From NCBI RefSeq assembly GCF_040807025.1, contig NC_090981.1, positions 37,675,817 through 37,739,816 of the forward strand: DNA of 64,000 nt, given 5' to 3'. Made by a program: the position numbers and the translations under genes. The stretch's first letter is position 1. Each line of letters starts with the position of its first letter. The notes beneath the pieces are model-generated. The model was not told the DNA's origin, did not search any database, and saw only the letters and a program-made list of their open reading frames with translations. The stretch comes from Struthio camelus. Lineage: Eukaryota > Chordata > Aves > Struthioniformes > Struthionidae. Below, in pieces: positions 49,929 to 64,000 of this stretch.

Positions 49929-52000
49929 AGTAACTGGTAGTATACATTCTTTCTCTGCTATAGCTAAAGTGAGGCAGCAAATAATAGTCCATATCTTCAT
50001 GGATTTCAGTGATTCTGATTCGTCAGCCTCAGAAACCTCCCTGAGCCCCTGTGTGATTTGTCCTCAGAAAGTGAGACTATTGATGTCCAAGGAGAAAATA
50101 GTGTTCTGATGAATTTTCAGGGAAAGATCCATGGTTATATCTTTTATTACTAAAGCGCAGGAGCTAATTGGTTCTTGGACGGCTTTTGGATACTATTGTT
50201 AAGATAACAAAGCTTTGTCGACAGATAATCTCTAAATTGGAGCTGATTTCTTTTCAGAATATCAAAAAACTGTGCATTATATTCTATCACTGTAACATGA
50301 GTCAAAAGCTTGCTAACTTTAGAGTGAAGATCGCTTTTTTCCATACTATTACATCATTCAAGAAGTCTTGGTAAGATTTACTGGAAGCCCAGGCCCATAT
50401 AGTAATAATAGTTGGTAACAAGTAAGAAGGAGGATGTGTGTGAGAGTACTTGACTTTCTTTATTTCTCATGTAAACTTCCAGAGCTATTATGCTAACTCT
50501 TGGATTTTTCCTTAATACAGTAAGTACAAATATTGTCAAAAATAGTCATGCTATATCATGCAGTTGGAGTTTTACGATTCTATTCGGGTAGCCTTGGTCT
50601 ATTGATGAGAAAAAAACATGAGGTGATCTCCTAAAACTATTCCTAGCTGTAACAGTTTTTCACATGGTATATGGATACATTGTAATTGGTGAATTTGAGT
50701 AGTTATGAAATCTGGTTCTTAATGAATGCTAAACTTTGCTATTGTATGTGATCTTAAATGCTCAATCATTAGTTCTGCAACTGTATTTTAAATTTAAGAT
50801 ATAGAAACAAAACTTGGCATTTTTTCAGACTGGAAAATAGAAGAACAACTTCGAACAGCTTTGATTTTTCTCTATTGGTTCAGGCACGCAGGTACATGTG
50901 TGCAAATAAACATTTTAAAAACACTTTTAAAATGTTTAAAAACTTGAGATATTTGCAAAATATCTCAGGACTCTCTTGTATAGGGTCAGACTTCTGCTCA
51001 GGTTGCCATGGTCTAACAAGCTGCAACATAGCAAATGGTAATTATGCCACAGTGCCTGTACCTTTGCCTCCTTTTAGTCCTCAAAGAAAAGTAAAGTCAT
51101 GTGATTTTCCCTAACCTCCTTCTGTTTAAAGTTAAGCTGAGTTATCTTATGTTTTTTTATGGTCTAAAACTGAACATCTGAGTAGTTATCAGCTTAGCAC
51201 AGTAACTTGCTAAACTATTAACGTTTATGTAAGGCTGAGCCCCAGATGGAGAATGCAGCTATATGTCACTTGCTGATTTTCATTGGAGCTGTGTGACTCA
51301 GTGCCAAAAATTCCTTTCTCTGTGCCTCTGGTATAGGAATATGTAGAATTATGTTTGAAAGTAATGGAAAAGGGTGTTAAGAATAGAGGGCTAGCTATAA
51401 GTCTGCACTCTGCCTTAAAGGAGAATCAATCAAGAGCCTTTACTGGGAATTTTGTACTTTGAGTTATGAAGGAAGACCTTGTCACAAGAACATCAGTTAT
51501 TAGGTTTTTCTGGAACAGAGGTCCTATACACCACAGCTGAGAAAAAATAGACCTGCTTGAAGATTTAACAAGAAGGTTCTTATACAAGGACACAAGTATG
51601 TGCTTCGTTACAGCAACTGTCAGGGCATTTACTAACATACCATGCTTTGTGCATACATAAGAGATGCCTAAACTTTAGTTGTATACTAGAGTGTACCTTT
51701 TTTCTGAAATAGAGCAGATTTCTTTTTCATTATGTTCTTAGGCCAGGCATTACACGACTTCTGTATTTGCTAGTGCATGATGAAGAGACTGAGAATGAGA
51801 GCTGAACAAAGACCATCACTTCCTTCATAGCTCCTCAGACCTACTGAGAAACAGCGAAGGGAAAAAACAGTACCTGAAGTTGGTCTGCTCTTTAGGTATC
51901 TTATACTCCTTTTAACTCCTCTGATGTGATGCACTGTACCACTGATGCTATTCCCAAGATATTAGTGAAAGTGCTCAGTATTAGTGTTGTAATGATTGTG

Positions 52001-55000
52001 GTGGAAATAAGGAAGGAGAGAAAAATAAACTTAAATTGTCAGGAATGATGCCTTCCACATATTTATTTCTAGTTAAAACTAGTTAATGTACTAGAATCAT
52101 GTATGGGTTACAAAATTTAGGCATTTGTAAGCTGCCTCTTCTCAAATTTGCCAACTTTCCAAACAGCTTTAGTTTAGCCCATTAGTTAAATAATTCCAAA
52201 GGATGTCTGAATACATAAGGGATGCATTCTCTTCTTGCCCACCTGACACAAAGTGAGCGATATTCAATGTTTGGTGGTTTTATTTTCTTCATAAAGAAGG
52301 GATGAGGAGTGGGTACAGAAGGATCTCTGGCTAAAAAAGAAATGTAAATAAAGCATTTTGTGTAGTTGCACACATACACACATACAGTAACTTGTTTCTT
52401 CTATTAACTTTTCTGTTATGCCATATCCGTTTCCCCAACTTCACTGTCTGAGTGCACTATAACTAAAGCCCTTTTGGGCTTCTCCTTGCCAAGTTTTGTT
52501 TTGAGGCTAGTTTTGGATCATTGAGCGAGCTGAGAATTGGAGAGTTATGAGGGACTCTTTCTTTTGAAGTACTTCTGGACTACGATATCCGACTGCTGCA
52601 ATGCTTAGAATCAACACAGAAAATTAGTCTAATTTTTATTAAAGTCATGCTTTTTTCCTTCAACCTCTTTATTTGTAAAGTCCGATTTAGTAGTTTTCCC
52701 TTTATTACTGAAAGGATAGATATAGTAATTGGTTCATTAAGGAAGGTGGGGAAAAAGGAAGTGCAGGTCATGTTCCCCAGGCACTGTGTCTCGGGCGGGG
52801 TGGGGGGGAGCATAAATATATTAACGCAAAATGTGTGTTTCTCTGGCCAAACAAGTGGCATATGAAGGAAAAGCTTAAGATTTTTACTTAGGACAGCACA
52901 ATCTGGTACCTGAATGTCTCTTACATACTTTAAATCCTTATAGCTAAGAAACTGTTGACTATTTAATGCACAGTAAACATCTACCTGTTGAATATATTCT
53001 TACTGCTGTGATCATCCTTCTAAATATATCCCTGACCATACATAAACAGCTTTTAAAATACCACAAAATACTCATCTAATCAGAACCATTTAAAAATACA
53101 GTAAAAAAAAAATCTGTAGACTATCTCAATCCCTTTTGATAAACTGAAGCAGGTGTTTGTAACGTGTAAAGCTAGAGATTAGCCCATTCACAGAAACATA
53201 ATTTTCAATGAAGTGCAAATCAGTTAAAAATTATACTGAATCAAGTTTATTACCTATGAGAGGTATACTTTAGTTTTGGAGATATCTGTAAGAGGTTATG
53301 CTCTTTCAGATAACTCTGCTTTCCTGTTGAAGAAAGATATATTTAAACAGAATTGCATAGAAATCCCCACATTGAGATGCAATTGTATGGCATTGATATG
53401 TTAGGGATGGGAGGGGGAATTAGTGTATGGATAGAATCCTTAATAATGAGAATTGTGGCATTTAGCTCTTAAGTGCCCTCTTGTTGAGCCTGATCTGAAA
53501 CATCTTTGAGTGGGAGTGCAGGGGGACCACTCCAGTAGGTTCAATTAACATGGTGACACTTTTTTGCTAATACAGTATTACTGGTTATGGGTGTAGTTGG
53601 TTAAGCTTATGAAAGTGGCAGGGATGCTTTGGCCATGGTAGGAAGGAGGTAAAACATGTAATCAGGATATTTGTTGCTTTGCTATGTACCATGATTTCCT
53701 GTAATACTCAAAGAAAATAGGAAACCGGAAAGGGAATGTAATAGTTACTTTCTCTGTGGGGAATACTTTATTAGGTAGTAGTATGACACTACTGTAGCTT
53801 TAGTTCTAGGCTGTAGTTATTACTGGACTATAACATCAGCTGTGCAATGGAGTTCCGTGCAGGTAGAGCATAGGTAGATACTTGCGTATTACTGGTACCA
53901 GGAAACAGAAAGATGATGAGGTGCCACAAATGATGCCTCCCCACCCCTCTCACCTTTTTTCTTTTTAATCCATTATGTTTACTTTACAAGGCAGGGCTTA
54001 CAAAACAGACTGTGATCATTGTTTCATCTACCAAAGAATTATGCCTTATTAATGCTTTTTCCAGTAGCATACTTAGTTTGCTGTGGAAATAATCAATTAT
54101 AGTGGAGACAGGAGAAACTCATGTTAGTGTTCAGTCATTCCAAGTAACACTTTTTCCCTCCTGTCACCAGATAGCAGTTTAGGGTTGGGTAGACAGGTTT
54201 CTTGTGGTTTTGCTGAAGATTGCAGAGCACAATCTGATCTTTCCAAAAGTAGCAGGACTTACAAGGTGAAAAATCAATTTGGCTCCATATGAATGACTTT
54301 GCACATCTTCCACAATCCCAGCCTGCGAGATAAGCATTTGATTTTTCTATTTGGTAAAATATAATTTCTGCTGATAAAAATTCAGAAGAAAATTAGATGC
54401 TGCTTAATGTCACTCTCAATGCTATTTAACCATTTGAAATGTGATCTGGAAGGCTCATTTTCTTTGGAAGATTCTGACTACCAGAAACAAATGAGCACCA
54501 ACAGTATTTCTCTTCAATTCAGCACTCAAATTTAAAATTCTGTGCTTTCTTTGGCTGTGAAGTGGCCTATGGATATTGATTACCTGAAACATACAGTTTG
54601 AGGAAAATATCTTTGAAGATAAGAGATGTTTTTTGTGAAATTTTTCATTTGAGTAAAAATATCTTTTAATTGGAGGAAAATAAATTCTGATTAATTTAGA
54701 ATGGGGAAGTTGGGAAGGGGAAATGTTACTTGGAAACTGGAGGAAAAAATAGAATATAGTAATGCACTTTACATACAGTAACTTTGCTTGACTGTTTCCA
54801 ATGACATATTGTCCTAGTTTAAAAATAGGAAAAGGATGGAAACTGTAAGTCTCTATTTGGGAAATAAGTATAAAAAAGATAGATGGCTTGTAATTTTGTA
54901 GTAAGTGTTTTCCCCTAGTTCAGACAAAATCTGCCTTAGAGTCACATCTAATAAGATTTTAGTGTGACCAAAAGATTATACTGAAAGGGCATAGAGTTTT

Positions 55001-58000
55001 AAGAGTGAGATAGCAACATAATACCTCAGAGATAATACATAGTACATAAAGAACTGAAATTTATTCATTCCTGGGGCAGAGAAGGATGTACAGATAACTT
55101 TCTTCAGAAACCACAAGTCTTATTTACTCCATGAATAAGCAGACTAGCCAAGTTGAGTGAAACTGCTAGAAAACGTGTGGTGTGGGTCTAGTTGCTTTCT
55201 TTTCTGGGGAGCAGTGCTGGTGGCAAATGATTAATCTCTCTCTAGTTGTTGTTTCTATATCCAAGTTTAGGATGGTTTCCCCCCTAACCCTATCCCTGCT
55301 GGGATATGCATTCTGCACTAAAACAAGTGACATTCTCTATTAGATATTCATTATCTATTGCTTAATTTACAAGTGTGTTGTTGCTTTTGAATGTTGCTTA
55401 ACTACTCTATAATAAAGACCATCTCCTTGGTGTAAACTGGAAGCTGTCAGGCTAATTTTGGTATTTGAGACCCTGCAAAATTTTTGTACAGGATTATACT
55501 GAATCCTCTCAAGTTTTTTTAAAAGACATTAAGAAGACTTGTTTAAAAGCATTAATGGGGAGAATTTATTGTTCATATAGGGAACTTAAGATAGAGAATT
55601 CCACTAATAGTTAAAGATGAAATACTTGTGGTCAGCTTGGGTTGAGGTTTAAGATGAGCAGAATTAAGTTTGGCCTACTTGTCGGGTAATGTATGCTGAT
55701 GTGCCAACTGCCATTCATATTGTGTATTTTGGTGTTCTCATTGAGAAATCTTACCTCAGTGGGCCACAGGAATAGGGTAGGGTAAAACTCAGAGTATGCT
55801 CTAGTCAAATACTAGCATACGCTCTTCCTACAGCAGTTTAGGGGGGTATTTGGATACATACTAAAGGAGAATCATTATGGTTATTCTTACATATGCCTGC
55901 TGAGTGCTGGAAGAACTATTAGTGGACCATCAAACCTACAGCAGAATCTGCCAGTAATGGGTGAATGTCACTAGTGTTAATGTTTGGAGTTGAAGGACGG
56001 CAGACAGCAAAATAAGCTCTGCCTTACAAAGGTTGTCCTGGATTACGTAAAAGGAAAGACAAAGGCTTTAGGAATCCACCTTCTCCACTACCCCTAAAGG
56101 ATTTAGGGGGAAGATTTCTGTTCAAAAGGAGCATTTATGCACCCCCACCCCCTACTTTCTGTTAGGTCTGAAACAAAATATTTAACTTCTATTTCACAAA
56201 TCTTTAAAGAAAGCAAAGCAGCTGAAATGAAGGATCAGACTGAGAGGAGTTTGCAAAAAGAAGGTTATAGCATCAGCCAATGCTTTTTAATTCAGTATGG
56301 TAATGAGTGACTGTCAAACAGAAAACAGGGAAGATCAGTTCAATTTGTACTTCGTTTGAGATGATTTGAATCCCTATGCCCACTTTTCTGGGGAACTTAT
56401 AGGTTAAGACACTTGCAGTTACAATTTTGTCATTTAAATGCAATTCACTTTGAATGAAGCATTTAGGATTTCCTGCAATAAGGACCTAGCTGTCTGCCTC
56501 TCAAGCGAGTGCTCTAATCCACATCTGTAGCACCATTCTTGCACTTTTGTACACTTGATTTCTCTCATTGGCTGTTTAAGTATTTTATACCATGTGGAAT
56601 CATTCCATTACGAGGGACAGAGAGAGACTCCAAACTATAATTTATTATAGCTCATTCATCTGTCAATTTCTCTGAAAAGTATGTTGAAATTCCTGCTCCA
56701 AATTGGACAGACCATAGATTTTAAACTGGCATCCCTTCTGTCATGGGAGAGTGCCTTAGCCTGCTGCTCCTTTAGTTGGCTGAAAGAGAGGATGCTGTCA
56801 TTGCTGTTGCAATCCATGAGTTATGTCACTTGCCTTTTACTCCCTCTCCTAGTAAAATAAACTACATAGTTCTGAATTCTCGAGACATCTCGGGCCATTT
56901 TTTACCTGAAACTTTTACTCATCAAAAACAACAAACCTCTTGCAGCACCAGGCTTTTGTAGGAACTTGACTGAAAAGGCATGTAAGATCATGATGGATAT
57001 AGTAGGAAATTATTCTATACACAGGTGGCAACATTTAAAAAAGTGTAAGGTGGAAAAAGCACATGAAAAATATGAGTTGGAATTGCAGCTTAAGCCAACA
57101 AATGTGGAATGATTGGTAAGGAGATGTGAGTTACAGGCTGTGACTGAAGACAAGGTAAGCTTGACCTGGAATATGGCAAGAAATCCAGTGGAATATGAAA
57201 AACAAATTTGATATTTTAAATCATCCCCATGTGTATCTGACTCTGTTTAAAAAACAAAACAGTACAAATAACATCCAAGAATATTCACAGTTCTGATGAG
57301 TTTCTCCCACAAAGTATGAAATATTTCAGTTAAATTAATCACTAATTAATAAGTACCCTCTGGAAGGATAGGATAACTGTATCTCTTTCTCCGTTTATCT
57401 CAGTTTGGAGTGAATTAAACAGTAGTGGATCCACTACTCTATGGATTTTGTCATAGAACCAAATTCTGAGAAAATGGAACCTACAGAAATATCCTGAAAT
57501 TAGGCTTTCCAACTGTGCCTTAAAAAAGCAAACAAATTCAACAACCTCTTCTGTCTCATCACTCCCTCCCCGCCCCCTCCCCCCCCCCAAAACACCAGAA
57601 TAAAAGACTTCTATGCCTTAAGGTAGAAAATACAGCCTATTTATCTTATTTTACCATCTGCAACCAAATTTAAATCTTCAAGACAGCCGAAAGTATAAAG
57701 AGCTGCTGGAGAACCAGAGGAAACTGAAAAATGAGAAAATTGGGTATCTCTGTTTGAAAGCGACTGTTTTTCTTTTGACAGAAATTTTTTGAAAAGAAAA
57801 AAAAGTGGAAGTGAGTGGTAAAAATTACCTGTCAAGCATATACTTTATTTTGTTTTACCCAGTGATTATGAAAATTTTTAGTCTGTCTGTGAATGATTTG
57901 GTGCTTTTGAGATTTTTTTAACAGCTGAAGACTTGCCTGAATATTTTAGATTTCAAAAGATGGAATCCAAGTCAAACTTGCTCCGTATAGATACACAGCG

Positions 58001-61000
58001 CTTTTGAAGATGAGGGAGATATTTAGTGGTCTCTCTCCCTGCTTGTCTCTGCTCTTACAGTTTCATAAAAGTTAGAAGCCTGTTAATATGTTGAGTGCCT
58101 AAATAAGTACCCTGTTTTGATGCATCTTCATAACGGATCTATTCTCCTTTGTGCCTCTGCAGCATTGGGTGTAGTCCAAGGTACCTTGGTAGAGCTCAGT
58201 GAAGTCAGTGGAATTGCAGTGACGTGTGTCTGCTCAGAATGCCTCGTCGGTGTCTGGGTTGCGTTAAGTGATTAGTGTGACAAAAGGTTCAAACAGAACT
58301 GATGTTTTAAAAAATGACGTAAAACAATCATTAGTCTAACCTTATAGACTAGCGCCCAGTAAAGCTTCAAGGTGTAGGCAAACAACTGACAAATTCCCAC
58401 TCAAGAGGGAAAGTGTGGAGGAAACTAGTGCTGCTCTAAAGAAGTTAAAATCAGAATTTCTACAGGACTCCTTTTAAAAAAACGTTGATTTGTAGTACGA
58501 AAAGACCTTTGATCATGATGGAGCTTCTTCAAGAAGCTTTTCTAATTTGAATAGTTTGTTGTCACCTTGTGGTTCTCAAATGGGTCACTGGTCACTTGCT
58601 TATCAAGGTGATGAAATATGTAGGTAACTGGAATGTGTGTAGACATGCTAACCTTATTTAAGAATTAACTTCTGCAATATCAGAGAATAATAGACTAGCT
58701 CTGATATAATCTTCATTGATAGAAAATTTAAGCTGCCTAAGAGCTATTTTCATTTTCACGATATACAAGACAAATTGCTAGAGTCAGAATAGCAGGAAAC
58801 CAATTTTTATGTATTTGTATAAAAAGAATTTAAAATCTCTAGGTAAGTATTTAAACTTTTTTAGTTATATTCTAGTATTGGCAGAACACAAACTTTTTAC
58901 TGTTTATTTTACAAGTAAATTGAGTGTCAGTGCCTTTCTTTTAAGAGCTGTTAAATATCTTTCTCTTTATGTGCAGCTATTTAGAATATCTAGCAATTTT
59001 CTGTAGTCCCTACACTAGAAAAATCTCTTAAATTGCTGTAAGGCTCTAAAGCACATACTTCCCGAAAGGCTGATGTGAATGAGGAAGGAAAATTCGCAAC
59101 TTGGTTTAATACATGAGCTCAGGTACCTGAAGAGGATTCAAATACCTGTGAGCTGGTGTGGCAGGTTTTTATTCCTTTCTACTGATTATGTGTGAGAGGT
59201 AGCCTCTCTAACAGGGGAAAAAAGGCAAACACTTTTAAATACTCTGGTTCCAAAACTAATTTCTCAGTGCTTTTTTTTCCAGGCTGAAAACTTGTGGTTT
59301 TGCAGTCCTAATTATTTTTGTTTCCTGTATGCTTGTGTCACCCTGTTCTATATATATACTTATATACATACCACAAAAAACATTACAAACTTTGAGAAGC
59401 TATCTGAGGAGATCTTGTGATACCCTACTATTAAAGTGCATGAGGAAACTTAAACTGAACGCAGTCCTGGCTTTGCCTCCTATGATAAATTACAAGGTTC
59501 CCATCGATTTCAAAGAAATTAGGATTGCTTCTCTTGAAACTTTGTATGATCTTTTCAAAGACTCTTTGGAGAGGTTTTCTGGAACCTGTAGTATTCATGA
59601 ATGAGAATCTATTTTAATGAGTGATGGCTATTCAAGTACAGTATTTTTGTTGTGAAACACAGCAAAGTTTGAGCAAGAGAATTTGTGGGGGGGAAAAAAT
59701 AAAAATCACAGAACTTTTATACCTATAAAACTTGTGCGTAATTTTTGAAATAATGAAATTCTGGGCTCCCTATCTTATGCCAACAAATTCCACATGGTGA
59801 TTTTGTGCTATGTAAGAAAAATGGTATATTCTATTTATCTTAAATTTTGGTGTCTTTTAACTTCATCCAAAATCCTGTTCTGTTATTAGCATTTATTATT
59901 CTCCATATAGATTTGTTAGAGAACTGAGAGATACTTGAGTACCCTTTTGTAAGGTGCCTTAAGAAACATTATAGTGTCATGGCAGAACTAATGTCTACTT
60001 TAATCATTTCAATTAAGAAGAGAAAAGAGCACTGGAAGCAATTAATTCTGAGGAGATGAGGCTGCTCATCAGATGCCAGTGTTCGTAGGCTTTTAATTTT
60101 CTTGTGTGTGTTTTTTCTTATTGATAGCTTTCAATGAATTTTAAAATGAAACTTGATTATTTGCCAAACACTTTTTTAAAAAAAAAGGTATTAAAGAAGG
60201 GCATTTTAGAGCATGGGAAGAGCACAACTGCCTGCTTTGAAGTCCTTCCTCTCTGTGTCTCTTCCTTTCAGAAGCTTTTGTTGCTGACATAGTTCTGGGA
60301 GAGAAATAACTGCATGCTGGCCCTAGACCTCTTGTATATCTCTTGTAGTTACAGTATTCAGACTTAGGATTCTGGAGCTGATTCCTCTGACTACCACCAA
60401 ATTTGTTTGTGACCCTGAGTTATCTGTGGAAAAGGAATGTTAATATTTTCATTCTCTTAGGAGTTGCCTGGTCTGTTGCCTGCCTTGTTACTGTTTTGTA
60501 AATGGATCTCTAGTATGAGCTAGCAGCTCTAATATAGCCTGTTCAGCTCTTTCCCCCCAATTTCTTAGTTTGAAATGTGCTAATATTACTCCAAACTGTA
60601 ACTGACTTTCTGTACACATGGGCTACAGAGTGGTTAGGGAGAATTAGGAATTTCTAATGGGAGGTGAAATAGCCAGTATGATGAAGAACAAGCTATTTAG
60701 GATCAGTCCTTTGAAATGAAGTCAGTTCTGTATTTCACCCCTCCCTGGAGCATGATTACTTTAATCAGAGCCGAAGGTAAGCGTATAGCCTAGTAGTCTA
60801 GTCGTGGAGGCAGGTGCCCATGCTTTCTCCCCCACATCTTTAAGACAAGAACACAGTTCACACTTTTCACTGAAAATTTCATGTCAGAGGTGTTGGTGGT
60901 ACCACTGACCTTGCTGGGACAAGTAGCAGTGTTTATATCAGTGGAAGGTCCAGACTGAAGTCCCTCCTTTGAAAACATTGAAATCTACTTTTTTCTTTCT

Positions 61001-64000
61001 TGGTGTGAAGGCTGTTAAGTGTTCCACTGAACAGAAATGAATTCAAGGTTTATTAGTCCAGAAAAAGATAGCAAAAGCAATCACTGTCCTTACTGAATTA
61101 GTGGGAGGTAGGCTTTGCACTGCAGATTAACTGAGATATGTACCTATTTTAGTTCCCCACAAAACAGGAACTCTTATGCTTTCTGTAACTTCTTCGCTTC
61201 CCTTCTCTGAACTTCCACAAATTTGTTTTTCTTCATTTAAAAGCAACAAAACCAAACCAAAGACTTGGTTTCTGGAACCAAAGACTTGACTCTATCTCTG
61301 AGTCAAGTATAGATAGCACTTACCTGAAGAGAGTAGCCATTGATATGGGTGCATACCTTCCTAGCTGTTGACATAGTATATATCTCACACTATATAAATA
61401 ATGCATGATACAGTGTTGATTAGTGAGTAATCAGTACAAAGCTGACTCTTGTAATTTTAACTTCTTATCAGTACAAATCTATAAAAAGCACATTGTAGCA
61501 AAAAGCAAACTCCAGGTAAGAAACACAACAGCATGTAGTACTTGCTGTTAACCGGATACTAACACAGTTTTAACTGTAACTGTATATAGAATTAGTTGTA
61601 ATACAGCCTTAAAAGTACAGTGAACTTCAAGCCCACCTTTGAGGGACATGTAATGAAATTTGGATGCAGGAAGATAACCTCTGGCTTCTGAAACAGGGAA
61701 CTATGCCCTTACATTCCTTATAACAGCAAGGTGAAACAGGAAGCCTGTCACTATCTGTCACAACTTTGGGATCTAATGTCTGGGTCCAGTGCAGACAGAG
61801 ATGGCCATCTCTTTAGGGGAAAGCATATGGAAGTTAATGACTATACTTTGAGTTATAGTCGAGGTGATTCTCCTGATCCTTGACCATTATGGCTAAGGGA
61901 CTATGTGGAGGAAGGAATCCCTGTGCCTAGGGTTTTAACTGTTAAAGGAATTCTCCATGGATACTGTGGAAATAGGCAGAAAAATGCAGAGGTAGAAGAT
62001 GACTGTAACAACAGGCTAATATTGCTAGAAACATCCTCCACTGGAGCAGCAGGTTTACCTCATCCTCTCCTTTTAATGTTCTGCTGCAGTTACATTAACC
62101 TCATGCTTCACCAGTCCTGATTGCTTTTAGTTTCTGGGAACATCAATTTGCCACAGAAGTCCTTAGCTGCAGCTCCTTTCCATGTTGCAGTAAAAACAGT
62201 AGCTTGTGGGAGTTAGGTTCCTTTTACCCTTCCAAATCAAACAGGAGGTTCATCCCATACCATTCTAATCCTGTTTCTCAAGCCCTGCAGGACTTTTGAA
62301 CTCAAAGTCTACAAGCTTTAGAGCTGAATGCCTCCTGATTCTTTATCCAAAAACTCCAGTAGTCTCCATAGACTAAGATATATGGAAAAGGATTTTGTTC
62401 TTGTTGTTTAAATATTGGGTGTTTTTATTGCTGACAAAAACTTTCTCCTCCAGTGATATTCTTTCTTTCATTCTTTTTAAAATTTGGTCGTTTAGAGGCC
62501 ATGTGTAACAAATCCTGCTGATAGACAAGGAGTGCCTTAGGCCAGTAGGATACTGCACTGAAATTGTCCATATAGCAAAAAATGCAGAGAAGTTTATGAA
62601 GACAGACAAAACAAACCCTGCTTGACTGAAATACGCAACGCTTCCCACTTTCCCCACAGGGCAATGCCATGTGCTGCTATTTACATTTCCCCAACTGAAA
62701 ACATGTCAATGTAAAATTAATAAGAGTGTACAGAGTGTGTTTAACAAACACTGACACATGCCCTGTGGTGACTTGGCATCCAACAATCTGCTTAGAATTG
62801 ATAGAAGTGCACAGACCTTGGTAAACAATCACATATCATCCGTAAATAAATGTATCCCTACAGCCTTGTAGGCCTTGGCAGACCTTAGACCGTTCTGGTC
62901 CTGTCATACACTGCAAGCCACTCCACGTAGTAGGTAAAGCATGCATCCAATACATGTTCCCTGTTGTGACCCACAGGGCATCCCTGGTGAGTCCTGTTTG
63001 CTAGGGAATATTTTGAAGACTGTTCAAACCATACTGAAAGTGTCTAAGCTCTCCTTTTCCAATCTCTATAGCTGCTTGCTGTCATGGATTTGGCACAGAA
63101 CGTAGCATCTAGTTCTCGTTCAGGAGTCTTAATCTGTTTAGTTAATATTTATTTTACTCTGTAATCTCCAAGAAATATGCACACTATCATCATGAAGTGT
63201 TTTGAGTGCCTACGAACCACATGTTCAATGAAATACTTAGACAAAGTATTTGGTTAGTACGGAGCATTAGCACTGTTAACATTTAGTCACTTGTGCTAGT
63301 GTGCTGACTATTTTCAACAGTCAGATTCCTTCTTGTACTGTGAATCTTTCTGGGTCATCCAACAGCAGCGTGCACATATCTCTAACTAGAAGAATATCAT
63401 AGAATGAAGTAGAGAAGGGTCCCTTCCAGCTTATGAAATTCATTATCTGTTGTGCTAGATCTCATGCAGAAATAATTGAGACTGTCAAATGTCCCAAGGC
63501 AACTGACAAGTTTTTCCTGTAAAATATACAGTATTCTTCCAAGGAATACCTATTACTTGCCTTAATCACAATCAGTATGCATATATCAGTAGCAAAGTTG
63601 TCAACACCCAGCGAGGTGATGACTTACTGTAGAAAACAGGACTTGCTGATTTCAGATGGTATGAACATGCACCCCTGAAGAGAGGGCAGCTTTCAGACGA
63701 TCAGTAAAATTCAATATTTGGTTTGTACATCCTGCAAACCGAAGGATGAAGACTGCATGGAGTAAATTTACCCTACTAGAAATCCTTCCCAATGCAGTGT
63801 ATCAATATTACTGCCTACTTGCTTATTTGTACTCTGTTGTATTCTTACTTTTGGTATATCTCAAAGAGGAGAAGTTGTTTTAGATATAGCCTTTTCAGTA
63901 GGGAAAAGGCAGCTGAATTGCTCCGTAACATAGCAGTTGACTTGTCCAGCTGCAGCTCTTCCAACTGCAAAATTTTCTGCTTCTGTCTATTAACTCATCT
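52001..64000. other. Intergenic sequence, no recognised gene
   Basis: AT-rich DNA with a C-rich tract at 57562-57591 and short chance frames. A weak CR1-like end may exist at about 63395-63450. No gene, RNA gene or well-preserved repeat recognised. Confidence 0.5.
57562..57591 (+). repeat. C-rich tract
   Basis: CCCTCCCC, GCCCCCTCCCC and a terminal C-run followed by AAAA on the plus strand. Confidence 0.9.

Larger units (their letters stand above)
40001..52000. other. Intergenic sequence, no recognised gene
   Basis: No recognised gene or repeat family. The longest open frame (44125-44433, plus, 103 codons, non-ATG start) has no recognisable domain. A short near-perfect hairpin lies at 40801-40828 and a 16-base tandem duplication at 49897-49928. 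Confidence 0.5.

Noticed and set aside
56776-56961. Plus-strand frame containing an HELCH sequence that resembles a zinc-protease motif
   Set aside because: Single short non-ATG frame without the third ligand or any fold context; chance match.
63395-63450. Possible CR1 3' end (ATCATAGAAT and GGTCCCTTCCAG phrases)
   Set aside because: Similarity is too short and interrupted to support; orientation cues conflict.
1-64000. CRISPR arrays, prokaryotic operons, tRNA or rRNA genes
   Set aside because: No regularly spaced repeats, ribosome-binding-site operons, or tRNA A/B-box pairs were seen; the window is vertebrate nuclear DNA.

Overview
The window looks like nuclear DNA of a bird. The base composition is AT-rich, and the recognisable interspersed repeats are CR1-clade LINEs carrying the typical avian CR1 3' end (tandem ATTCTGTG-like octamers). 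A gammaretrovirus-like endogenous retrovirus is also present. Only one host protein-coding gene is convincingly recognised: COX7C, the cytochrome c oxidase subunit 7C precursor, on the minus strand. In chicken this gene is Z-linked, so a Z-chromosome origin is plausible, but that is inference.

Layout. Positions 1-5429 lie downstream of COX7C and show no recognised gene. COX7C occupies about 5430-8000 (minus): 3'UTR exon 3 (about 5430-5526, AATAAA at 5447-5452), coding exon 2 (CDS 6614-6730), coding exon 1 (CDS 7871-7945), and a CpG-island promoter up to 8210. The two coding exons give a complete 63-codon protein. Intron 1 holds a decayed CR1 fragment. A short repeat (20 identical bases, weaker similarity over about 65) occurs once in each intron.

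An LTR (8211-8739, minus) is inserted directly in the upstream edge of the CpG island, only 265 bp from the COX7C start codon and in the same orientation. Behind it lies a 5'-truncated provirus: polypurine tract, damaged env remnants (about 8900-9575), integrase (9755-10777), RNase H (10898-11713) and a badly broken reverse transcriptase (about 11714-12960). No 5' LTR, gag or protease is recognised. The element is defective: RT frameshifts and stops, loss of an RT active-site segment, a changed integrase catalytic residue, and a collapsed env.

From about 13 kb to 64 kb the window resembles a gene desert. It contains an ancient CR1-clade LINE (about 14.5-16.1 kb), a younger 5'-truncated CR1 (21233-21671), an older CR1 3' end (27271-27570), homopolymer and pyrimidine-rich tracts, a small GC-rich patch at 22.15-22.35 kb, and otherwise unremarkable sequence. 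No CRISPR array, tRNA, rRNA or bacterial-type system was seen. The most interesting point is the juxtaposition of a retroviral LTR with the promoter of an essential mitochondrial housekeeping gene.
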